DNA of 16,627 nucleotides from Flavipsychrobacter sp. (GTDB lineage Bacteria; Bacteroidota; Bacteroidia; Chitinophagales; Chitinophagaceae). The translations under genes and the position numbers were made by a program. The notes beneath the pieces were generated by a model. That model searched no databases. It saw nothing but the letters and a program-made list of their open reading frames with translations, and was not told the DNA's origin. Within the stretch, counting starts at the first letter, position 1, and the number at the start of each line of letters is the position of its first letter. The stretch covers positions 1 through 16,627 of the forward strand of contig JAJNBR010000046.1 of NCBI GenBank assembly GCA_021156265.1, written 5' to 3'. Shown piece after piece: positions 8,872-15,242 of this stretch.

Positions 8872-10341
8872 ATGAAGATATCGTACCTGATATTTATTAG
8901 TTTCCTGTTTATTCTTCTGCTGTTTTCGATAACCACGTATATCAACTACAGGCAGTCGCGGGCTGTTAAAGCAAATGTTGAATTTGTATCAACTTCAGGT
9001 GAGATCGTAAGGAGCACCACCCGTTTTCAGCGAAACATCCTGAACATGGTGAGCGGTCTGCGTGGTTATTTGCTTACAGGTGAAAAGTACTTCATACAGT
9101 CTTACGACTCTGCCGCTATTGAAAACGAGACCATCCTGAAAGAGCTTTTTACCACGATACCGGATAGTTCCCAGCGGCAGCGGCTCACAGAGATCAGCGT
9201 GCTGAACAATATCTGGATGGACAACTTTGCCGCCCCGCTACGGCAGGCAAAAACACTATCGATCATCAATGACACCAATCTCCATGCCTTTCAGAAAATG
9301 TACCGGGAGAAGCTGCTTACGGGTCAGGAGAAGGAAATACAGGCGAAACTGACCAATAAGTTCCGCGAGTTCAGTAACTACGAATATGCTTCCCGGGATG
9401 ACCGGAAAGATGTGCTGGCCCGTTCAGTGCAGAATACCGGCCTGATTTCGCTTTACCTGACAATACTGTCGGTGCTGGTGAGCCTCATCATTGTCAGCTT
9501 TCTTGCGCATCGCATTTCGTCGCGGATACTCAGTATGACCAACCTGGCTAACGATATTGCCGCAGGCAACTACTCGGTTCATATACCAGACGATGGTAAG
9601 GATGAGCTGAGCTCGCTTTCAAAGGTGCTGAATAATATGGCCAACAAATTGTCGGAGTATATATCTACGCTCAAACGAAAAAACCAGGAACTCGACCAGT
9701 TTGCGCACATAGTTTCTCACGACCTTAAAGCACCATTGCGCGGCATCGACAATGTTGTGTCGTGGATAGAAGAAGACCACAAGGATGAGTTGTCGCCGAA
9801 AGTAAATGAATACCTTCGCCTGGTAAAGGAGCGTATTGTACGTGGCGAAGCGCTAATCGCAGGTATACTTACCTATGCCCGCATTGGCAAAGAAGTGAAG
9901 CAAACTGAAGAGGTAAATGTGAACCGGCTACTCGAAGAAGTAGTGGAGAACGTTGCCTATAAAAAAGGACTTCGGTTTACCATACAGCCGGGTATGCCAA
10001 CGCTGTATACTGAAAGGATTCCCCTGTTCCAGGTTTTTTCCAACCTGGTGTCTAATGCGGTTAAATATCACGACAAGGAAAACGGGGAAATAAAGATCTA
10101 TCATCGCGACCTGGGCGACGGGTATGAGTTTTTTGTGGAAGACAACGGCCCTGGTATTTCGAAGGTCTACCACGATAAGATATTCCAGATCTTCCAGACG
10201 CTTGATGATAAGGGCAATTTTGAAAACACCGGCGTCGGACTGGCTATTGTCCGGAAGATACTCGACGCTAAAAATGAATCGATACGGATAACCTCAGAAC
10301 CCGGCAAAGGCTCCATTTTTTCTTTTACATGGTCAAAATAA
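8872..10341 (+). CDS. Membrane CHASE3-HAMP sensor histidine kinase
   Basis: A 489-residue inner-membrane kinase. A first membrane helix (about 4-23) is followed by a periplasmic CHASE3-like helical domain (about 30-185; the GLRGYLLTGEKYF segment is characteristic). A second membrane helix (about 190-212), HAMP (about 212-265), HisKA and HATPase follow. The phosphoacceptor is His283 in HIVSHDLKAPLRG. The ATP site shows NLVSNAVKY, DNGPGI and GVGLAI, ending close to the C-terminus with no receiver domain. The response regulator gene starts 1 nt after its stop codon, so the two form an operon and very likely a cognate pair. The SHDLKAPLRGID type of HisKA is also found in phytochrome-like kinases, and the bphO operon is transcribed divergently from 286 bp away. 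The periplasmic signal cannot be deduced. Confidence 0.9.
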   Translation: MKISYLIFISFLFILLLFSITTYINYRQSRAVKANVEFVSTSGEIVRSTTRFQRNILNMVSGLRGYLLTGEKYFIQSYDSAAIENETILKELFTTIPDSSQRQRLTEISVLNNIWMDNFAAPLRQAKTLSIINDTNLHAFQKMYREKLLTGQEKEIQAKLTNKFREFSNYEYASRDDRKDVLARSVQNTGLISLYLTILSVLVSLIIVSFLAHRISSRILSMTNLANDIAAGNYSVHIPDDGKDELSSLSKVLNNMANKLSEYISTLKRKNQELDQFAHIVSHDLKAPLRGIDNVVSWIEEDHKDELSPKVNEYLRLVKERIVRGEALIAGILTYARIGKEVKQTEEVNVNRLLEEVVENVAYKKGLRFTIQPGMPTLYTERIPLFQVFSNLVSNAVKYHDKENGEIKIYHRDLGDGYEFFVEDNGPGISKVYHDKIFQIFQTLDDKGNFENTGVGLAIVRKILDAKNESIRITSEPGKGSIFSFTWSK

Positions 10342-10342
10342 T

Positions 10343-10771
10343 ATGGTTATGGATAAAATAGTGAACATACTAATAACTGACGACGACCCGCTTGATGTGA
10401 TCAATATTCAGCGCTCGCTCGATAAGATGGGTATCTTTTACCAGCTTCATACTGCAAAAAATGGCGAAGAAGCCATAAAGCTGTTGACGGACATGGGCAA
10501 CGAAACACCGCCACGGCTTCCTGATTTCGTACTGATCGATATCAACATGCCGCGTATGAACGGTATCGAGTTACTGACCATCATACGGCAGTCGGAACAA
10601 TGGAAACACCTGAAGTGTTTTATCATCACCACTTCTGACGAAAAAAGCGATCACGATGCCGCAAAGCAGCTGGGTGTCTCCGGTTATATCATTAAACCAT
10701 TGAAACTCAGCAATCCATCATCCATGGATGCATTCAACCTGATGATAGACCTGCTCAATACCAAAGTTTAG
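10343..10771 (+). CDS. Single-domain Rcp1-like response regulator
   Basis: A 142-residue stand-alone receiver domain of the Rcp1 type. The acidic triad starts at DDD (13-15). The phosphoacceptor is Asp66 in LIDINMPRMNG, the switch Thr96 is in IITTSD, and Lys118 is in YIIKPL. The spacings Asp66-Thr96 and Asp66-Lys118 equal those of CheY. The insertion around residues 50-60 (GNETPPRLP) is typical of Rcp1-family regulators, which take phosphate from phytochrome-type kinases. There is no DNA-binding or enzymatic output, so it should act by protein-protein contact or as a phosphorelay carrier. It begins 1 nt after the CHASE3 kinase gene. A second in-frame ATG at 10349 is an alternative start that removes two residues. 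Confidence 0.9.
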   Translation: MVMDKIVNILITDDDPLDVINIQRSLDKMGIFYQLHTAKNGEEAIKLLTDMGNETPPRLPDFVLIDINMPRMNGIELLTIIRQSEQWKHLKCFIITTSDEKSDHDAAKQLGVSGYIIKPLKLSNPSSMDAFNLMIDLLNTKV

Positions 10772-10800
10772 CATGCATTGATCGCCAATTAATACACGCT

Positions 10801-10831
10801 GAGCCGCAAAGTCGCTAAGACATTGCGGCTC
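10801..10831 (+). terminator. Hairpin after the response regulator gene
   Basis: GAGCCGCAA (10801-10809) pairs perfectly with TTGCGGCTC (10823-10831) around a 13-nt loop, 30 nt after the response regulator stop codon. The following bases are only weakly T-rich, so termination efficiency is uncertain. The left arm plus loop resembles the dispersed cgcaaagtcgctaag-type repeats common in bacterial genomes. Confidence 0.5.
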
Positions 10832-10859
10832 TTGCTATATGTAAAAATGACTAACTTTA
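10832..10859 (+). promoter_or_regulatory. Candidate Bacteroidota-type promoter for the T9SS-cargo gene
   Basis: TTG at 10832-10834 and TAACTTTA at 10852-10859 are separated by 17 nt. This fits the TTG-N17-23-TAnnTTTG pattern with one mismatch in the last base. It directly follows the hairpin that ends the previous unit and lies about 40 nt before the ATG at 10899. Confidence 0.4.
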
Positions 10860-10898
10860 TATTGTTCTTCAAGTTCTTTCTCATCAAAATCCACCCAT

Positions 10899-11924
10899 AT
10901 GAAACAGTATGTTTACTCATTACTGCTGGTCTTGCCCCTTGCGGCAACGGCACAGCCCGTTTTACAGGTAGTCCAGGATTACAAAGTAGGAACGACGATC
11001 AAGTACCGGAAATGCTCGCCGGTTGCACCGGGAGCCAACGGTGCAGGCATTAACTGGAATTTCACGTCACTCACCGCGCTTGGCGGCATGGACACGCTCA
11101 CTGTATCGTACCTGGCAGCAGGTAGTGCTCACGCCGGCGCCAACATTCTTGAAAAAACGTCAGACAGTGTTTCACACTATATGACTATCTCCGGAACTAC
11201 CAATCATACCGTAGCGTATGCAGACTCATCGGCAGCAGGAATGAATGCATCCAGTGTTTTTACCAACACTGCCCTTTCTATGCAGCGCCCGCTTAGCTTC
11301 GGCATGAATGTAACCGACACCTTTTCAAGCACCCTGATGCTGCTGTCCTTTACATTGGCCAACTCCGGTATCAATACCCGCAACATAAGCGTAACGGGCC
11401 ATGGCACACTCGACCTGCCGAACGGCAGCTACAACGACGTACTGAAGGTGCGTGTAGAACACAAACAGACCAACACGTTTGTACCTTATCTCGTTAACCT
11501 CAATATGGTGAGTTATATGTGGTTCGATGCGCAACACAAGGCGCCCCTGCTGCAAATTGACTCCATAATGGTTTCCGGAAGCCCTTCGCCACCGGTGCCA
11601 AACACTACCCGTAACAATACATCGTATCTTATAAAGGAGACCTACCCGCAAAATGTAAACAATGTTTACGGCAGCCAATTGGATTTCAATGCATTCATTA
11701 ACGGCTCGTCGCTCACGTTGGAAGCCTCGTTGCCGGCGAACAGGGATTACAGGCTGTCTGTTACCAACCTTGCCGGACAAACAGTTTATCAGGCCGGCTT
11801 CAGGTCTACGACTAAACTGCAGCAGTTTAATTTGGGTAACGACCTTCCCTCGGGAATGTATTTAATTACGGTGCACGAAAAAGAGAATATTTCCAATACG
11901 GGTACCATTAAGATAGTCAAGTAG
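10899..11924 (+). CDS. Secreted protein with type IX secretion C-terminal sorting domain
   Basis: A 341-residue protein of unknown function. Residues 1-18 form a signal peptide (Lys2, hydrophobic core LLLVLPLAA, cleavage after ATA before QPV). The middle, about 20-255, is Thr/Ser/Asn-rich and predicted mostly beta. It contains no recognised catalytic motif. Residues about 270-341 form a T9SS type A sorting domain, seen in YRLSVTNLAGQTVYQ, the LPSGMYLITV turn and the terminal lysine-containing strand GTIKIVK. The protein should therefore cross the inner membrane by Sec and the outer membrane by the Por/T9SS machinery, ending up secreted or attached to the cell surface. It stands alone between a hairpin upstream and a strong terminator downstream, so it is probably a single-gene unit. 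Confidence 0.85.
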   Translation: MKQYVYSLLLVLPLAATAQPVLQVVQDYKVGTTIKYRKCSPVAPGANGAGINWNFTSLTALGGMDTLTVSYLAAGSAHAGANILEKTSDSVSHYMTISGTTNHTVAYADSSAAGMNASSVFTNTALSMQRPLSFGMNVTDTFSSTLMLLSFTLANSGINTRNISVTGHGTLDLPNGSYNDVLKVRVEHKQTNTFVPYLVNLNMVSYMWFDAQHKAPLLQIDSIMVSGSPSPPVPNTTRNNTSYLIKETYPQNVNNVYGSQLDFNAFINGSSLTLEASLPANRDYRLSVTNLAGQTVYQAGFRSTTKLQQFNLGNDLPSGMYLITVHEKENISNTGTIKIVK

Positions 11925-11930
11925 TCGTAA

Positions 11931-11966
11931 CAACTTTTTTAGAGCAAAAGATTTGCGCAAAAGTTG
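11931..11966 (+). repeat. Inverted repeat after the T9SS-cargo gene
   Basis: CAACTTTT (11931-11938) pairs with AAAAGTTG (11959-11966) around a 20-nt loop, 7 nt after the stop codon. It is AT-rich and less stable than the GC-rich terminator that follows, and may be fortuitous. Confidence 0.35.
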
Positions 11967-11998
11967 CTAAACTCACCAATGCAATTAAAACTATATTG

Positions 11999-12028
11999 CG
12001 GCCGGCCATTAGCCGGCCGTTTTATTTT
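11999..12028 (+). terminator. Strong intrinsic terminator, abutting the GNAT start codon
   Basis: An 8-bp all-GC stem, CGGCCGGC (11999-12006) with GCCGGCCG (12012-12019), closes a 5-nt CATTA loop. It is followed at once by a T-rich tract (12020-12028). This is a textbook rho-independent terminator for the T9SS-cargo gene. The tract ends exactly where the acetyltransferase ATG begins. Confidence 0.75.
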
Positions 12029-12628
12029 ATGCCCTGGTTACAACATCCGGTACTTCTTGAAAACAAACTGGTCAAACTGGTGCCGCTTGAAGGCAGCCAT
12101 TTTGATAAGCTGCTGGATATAGCACAGTCACCGCAGATATGGGAATACCTGAGCTTTAACGGATTGGATAGTGATGCTTTTCGTAACGAGCTGCGCAGCG
12201 CCCTGTTGCGGAAGACAATTGGTGAAGAATATCCGTTCACGATCTTCGATAATAAAACGGGTAACATCATTGGCAGCACGCGTTTATATAACATGTTTCC
12301 TGCGCACCGCAAGCTGGAAATAGGATGGACCTGGTACGACCCCGCATACTGGGGTAAAGGTCATAATGCGGCGTGCAAACTCCTGCTACTCACGCACGCT
12401 TTCGAAACAATGGGCTGCGTACGCGTTCAGTTCCAGGTACATGAACAAAACACGCGAAGCAGGGCTGCAGTAGAGCGGCTGGGCGCGAAATTTGAGGGAA
12501 TATTGCGAAATGAACGCATACGCGATAATGGCAGCATTCGCAATACCGTTATGTACAGCATCATTGATACGGAATGGAAAGACGTTAAACACCTGCTGCG
12601 AGATCGCCTAAACCTGTCAAAGCCATGA
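12029..12628 (+). CDS. GNAT-family N-acetyltransferase, RimJ/RimL-like
   Basis: A 199-residue acetyltransferase expected to move an acetyl group from acetyl-CoA to an amine on a protein or small molecule. The RimJ/RimL (Acetyltransf_3) signature is clear. An N-terminal LVPLEGSHFDKLL is followed by IGSTRLYNM in the central sheet, then IGWTWYDPAYWGKGHNAACKLLL, the acetyl-CoA-binding turn region, and VQFQVHEQNTRSRAAVERLGAKFEG near the end. An upstream TTG at 11996 is in frame, but those codons would lie inside the terminator hairpin, and family members normally begin close to the PWLQHP segment, so ATG 12029 is preferred. Its last four bases (ATGA, 12625-12628) overlap the start of the retropepsin-like gene, so the two are probably co-translated. 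The substrate is unknown. Confidence 0.87.
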   Translation: MPWLQHPVLLENKLVKLVPLEGSHFDKLLDIAQSPQIWEYLSFNGLDSDAFRNELRSALLRKTIGEEYPFTIFDNKTGNIIGSTRLYNMFPAHRKLEIGWTWYDPAYWGKGHNAACKLLLLTHAFETMGCVRVQFQVHEQNTRSRAAVERLGAKFEGILRNERIRDNGSIRNTVMYSIIDTEWKDVKHLLRDRLNLSKP

Positions 12629-13800
12629 GAACCTGCATTCTGATCATATCATTGTTCTGCGCCCATATCGTACAGGCACAAGACAACAATCTCCAGATCG
12701 ACCTTGACAATGCCAACTACTTCAGCCTGCGTGATGATCTGGCGAAACGGGAAGCTTCGCTGGACGCAGCAACAAGACTGTATTATACAGCTTTTGTCAA
12801 CAACGCGTTCAACCGTAACGACCTGGCCATAGCCCGGGCAGATTCCTTCATGAAAATAAAGAATGGATCATGGTCGGAGCACCAGGTCACCCTGCTCGAG
12901 CAAATGCTCATGGACTCTTATGTGAAAACTTACCGGTACAGTGAGGCCGCATCGGTAAGTAACTCGCTGCTCGGCAAAATTCACGGAGAAGGAAGACCAG
13001 CTTTGCTCAATGCAAGAAATATCTGGGGATCATTGAACGATGTACCTCCGCAAACGGTATCGTATACTGAAAGCTTTACCCTACCTTTTAAACGCAACCA
13101 GGTCAACCTTTGGGAGATCCCGGTGTTAAACCTGCGCCGCCTCAATACCAGTATTGAAGTGATAGGCGGCCAGGGACAAAAGATACGTTCGGGTCTTGCT
13201 ATAGCCGACACCCTGCAAATTGGCAGCGCGGTGATACAAAATGTCGTGTTTATCGTAATGCCGGACGACAAGCTGTATTTTTCCCAGATCGATTTCACCA
13301 TAAAAGGCATCATCGGATTCCCGGTCATCAGTGCACTTAAGGAAATACGCATTTCTAAAAAAGGCACCATCACCGTTTCGCAAACGCCTGATAATACCCG
13401 TGTGCAGAACCTGGCGCTCAACCAGCTTACACCGCTGGTGCAGACAAAAACAGAAAAAAATGAAGTGCTTATCCTCAAGTTCGACACTGGTGCGGCGCAA
13501 ACAGATCTTTACAGCAACTATTTTAAAAAACACGAGGAACATATCACGACCCATGGTCGCAGCGACAGGCGCAAACTGGTAAGCGCCGGTGGCGGCCGGC
13601 ATATTCCGGTATTCGTCCTCGACCGTTTCCGGCTGTATGTAGGCGATGATGTTGCTAATCTTAAAGACATCGCCGTCTACACCTTTCCATCAGATGTGTC
13701 GCGCTCAGGCGCTGTTTATGGCAACATGGGCCAGGACGTGATCAGCCAGTTTAGTGAAATGGCCATCAACTTCGAGCATATGTACCTGGATTTCAAATAG
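12625..13800 (+). CDS. Exported retropepsin-like (aspartyl protease family) protein, first lobe apparently truncated
   Basis: A 391-residue exported protein. Residues 1-18 are a signal peptide ending VQA before QD. A helical N-terminal region (about 20-145) precedes two retropepsin-like lobes. The second lobe has the catalytic loop LKFDTGAAQTDL (Asp287) and the closing GNMGQDVISQF plus FEHMYLDF strand. The first lobe keeps its C-terminal half (GLAIADTLQIG, VFIVMPDDK, GIIGFPVISAL), but no DTG motif is seen between the WEIPV strand and the TSIEVIGGQGQKI strand, where relatives would be expected to have one. If so, only one catalytic aspartate remains. The protein could still work as a homodimer, or be inactive. 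It overlaps the acetyltransferase by 4 nt and ends 8 bp from the convergent exosortase gene. Substrate and role are unknown. Confidence 0.75.
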   Translation: MRTCILIISLFCAHIVQAQDNNLQIDLDNANYFSLRDDLAKREASLDAATRLYYTAFVNNAFNRNDLAIARADSFMKIKNGSWSEHQVTLLEQMLMDSYVKTYRYSEAASVSNSLLGKIHGEGRPALLNARNIWGSLNDVPPQTVSYTESFTLPFKRNQVNLWEIPVLNLRRLNTSIEVIGGQGQKIRSGLAIADTLQIGSAVIQNVVFIVMPDDKLYFSQIDFTIKGIIGFPVISALKEIRISKKGTITVSQTPDNTRVQNLALNQLTPLVQTKTEKNEVLILKFDTGAAQTDLYSNYFKKHEEHITTHGRSDRRKLVSAGGGRHIPVFVLDRFRLYVGDDVANLKDIAVYTFPSDVSRSGAVYGNMGQDVISQFSEMAINFEHMYLDFK

Positions 13801-13808
13801 ACGATAAG

Positions 13809-14438
13809 CTAGGCATCTGTTGGCCCTGCATCTGCCCTGTTTTTCGTTCCCTCGTTCATCATTCTCACCACCAGCAGGAACAGGAAAATGTAAACAACAA
13901 TATTGAACGCAGTATGGTGACCGTCATGGTCGACACTAAAGGCCTTGGTAGCAAAGATCATGGTCAGACCGGCGATCCTGATAATATTCAAGGTAATGAT
14001 GGTCAGGGTTCCGGCCACGATGTAAAAAAGCTTTCTCTTTAGCGGCTGCGGGTAGGCGATCACAAAAGCCCAGCAAAAGGCGACCAGCCCGAAACCCATG
14101 CATACATAAGCTACCCGCACTTTGATAACACCCGGGATATGGACACTGGTAGCATCATAACGGTTATCAAATCCGCACATCTCCACCACCCACGACGATG
14201 CACGTACCAACCCGGTCCTTAATACGTCGGCATAACCGAGGTGCTGCGCCACCCATTCATTATAATAACCTCCGGGCACGCGGAGGGCAATAATGCCGAA
14301 ATTAACCCAATACAATATCGCAAACAGGACTGCAAACTTCAGGACGAACACAACAATGCGGTCCTTCAATACTTTACGCAACAATGTTATGGGGTATTTA
14401 CCTGGTGCTAAATCGGTGATGGTATTTATATCTGGCAT
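13809..14438 (-). CDS. Exosortase-family membrane transpeptidase
   Basis: A 210-residue polytopic membrane protein of the exosortase/archaeosortase family, which cuts and anchors or transfers proteins carrying a C-terminal sorting tail. Several hydrophobic helices are visible (about residues 28-48, 105-128, 132-165 and 175-198). The expected catalytic set is present: Cys113 in VAYVCMGFG, Arg154 in LNIIRIAGL, and His174/His175 in DGHHTAFN. The start at 14438 (PDINTITDLAPG) is preferred because a longer reading frame to 14552 would overlap the upstream small gene. Bacteroidota have several exosortase subtypes (XrtF, XrtN, XrtX, XrtY) and I cannot choose between them. No protein with an obvious exosortase sorting tail is encoded in the window. 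It is convergent with the retropepsin-like gene, with 8 bp between stop codons. Confidence 0.8.
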   Translation of the reverse strand: MPDINTITDLAPGKYPITLLRKVLKDRIVVFVLKFAVLFAILYWVNFGIIALRVPGGYYNEWVAQHLGYADVLRTGLVRASSWVVEMCGFDNRYDATSVHIPGVIKVRVAYVCMGFGLVAFCWAFVIAYPQPLKRKLFYIVAGTLTIITLNIIRIAGLTMIFATKAFSVDHDGHHTAFNIVVYIFLFLLVVRMMNEGTKNRADAGPTDA

Positions 14439-14451
14439 TCGTACGGGATTT

Positions 14452-14697
14452 TTAATGGAGGGGTATTTCAGCAAACTGATCTGTATGCTCGATAAAAAAA
14501 GAATTTGACGGGTTGAAGGTGCCGCCGTATTCGTTATACAACCCGGCGCCAACTAGGTCTATCCCGTCTACATTGGAACCCTGGAGCGAATCAAAATCCG
14601 CATCCGTACCTTTCTCGACCGCATCTTGCCCGAAGGCAGCGGCAGAGGGTGATAAGGCCCCGTCAAATTTTTCATTATAGCTTTTACCTGGTATCAT
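14452..14697 (-). CDS. Small acidic hypothetical protein upstream of the exosortase
   Basis: An 81-residue reading frame ending 13 nt before the exosortase start, on the same strand. The product is acidic and rich in Gly, Asp, Ser and Asn (for example GSNVDGIDLVGAGLYNEYGG). It has no signal peptide, membrane segment or C-terminal sorting tail. No family is recognised. It is kept because of its position and spacing, which fit a two-gene operon, and because the composition looks like a soluble protein rather than random translation. It could be a substrate-like or accessory partner of the exosortase, but that is only inference. It might also be non-coding leader sequence. Confidence 0.45.
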   Translation of the reverse strand: MIPGKSYNEKFDGALSPSAAAFGQDAVEKGTDADFDSLQGSNVDGIDLVGAGLYNEYGGTFNPSNSFFIEHTDQFAEIPLH

Positions 14698-14850
14698 GGT
14701 TAAGAATTGCCGTGCTTGTAGTTCATCTTTGGGCGGGATACTTTTTACTGCACCAAACTATCACACTCAGCAGTCAATCGAAGGTACACCGCGCTATATA
14801 GGGGTTCCAAAGAAATGGACGTCACATCGGGCAACATTTGCAAAACCGTT

Positions 14851-14925
14851 TGCCAATTGAAAACTATTGGCAGTGCCGGCACTAACTTCCGACCGTTCCG
14901 TTACGTTGTAACGGGTTTGGAAACC
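14851..14925. repeat. Cluster of inverted repeats
   Basis: Consecutive dyads fill this stretch: TGCCAAT (14851-14857) with ATTGGCA (14866-14872); the perfect 12-bp palindrome AGTGCCGGCACT (14872-14883); CCGTTAC (14898-14904) with GTAACGG (14908-14914); and GGTTT (14914-14918) with AAACC (14921-14925). They could be regulator sites or a structured RNA. Confidence 0.5.
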
Positions 14926-15113
14926 ATGGCTATCAATACTTTTATCGCGGTCGCATTTATGTACGTGCGGAAATATGTCTACACCATTGATGAATAATAC
15001 CTGCATTACTGTCACATAACGCGTCAACCGGGCGTTTCAGCGGCTGTTGACACCCATACTTATAAAAATTGGCAGTTGCATTGGTCTATTATACAGGCTT
15101 TTGCCACGAATGA

Positions 15114-15170
15114 CTGTAAACACTTTGTTATAGGCTGCTATCGGCATTTGTTTATTGCTGCTGTTTACAG
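15114..15170. repeat. 9-bp inverted repeat upstream of the aspartase gene
   Basis: CTGTAAACA (15114-15122) and TGTTTACAG (15162-15170) are perfect inverted copies with 39 nt between them, ending 72 nt before the aspartase start codon. Paired operator half-sites for a repressor are possible, as is chance. Confidence 0.35.
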
Positions 15171-15242
15171 CATTTTCTGACTGGCAGCTAAGGCAGCTCA
15201 AAGTTGTCTATTAAACTGCCGGCCGTCCTAAATCATCCAACC

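Larger units (their letters stand above)
14698..15242. other. 545-bp region without a convincing gene
   Basis: This region separates the divergent exosortase pair and the aspartase gene and must hold promoters for both. Two small overlapping reading frames on opposite strands (14815-14997 plus, 14794-15027 minus) have no family resemblance or plausible start context. The region carries several inverted repeats at 14851-14925 and 15114-15170 (listed separately), and a looser one, GTCAAC (15023-15028) with GTTGAC (15046-15051). No exact TAnnTTTG promoter element was found. Confidence 0.5.

Noticed and set aside
8751..8945. 64-codon minus-strand frame across the CHASE3 kinase start
   Set aside because: It overlaps the real kinase N-terminus and its product is a basic, low-information translation without a family.
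11996..12028. TTG start at 11996 for the acetyltransferase
   Set aside because: Those codons are formed by the terminator stem and T-tract; the ATG at 12029 fits the family N-terminus.
14439..14552. Longer N-terminus for the exosortase, starting at 14552
   Set aside because: The extra 38 residues do not look like an exosortase N-terminus and overlap the better-placed small gene; the ATG at 14438 gives a normal start.
14794..15027. 77-codon minus-strand frame in the region upstream of the aspartase
   Set aside because: No recognisable motif, it is opposed by an equally open plus-strand frame (14815-14997), and it coincides with inverted repeats, so neither frame is called as a gene.
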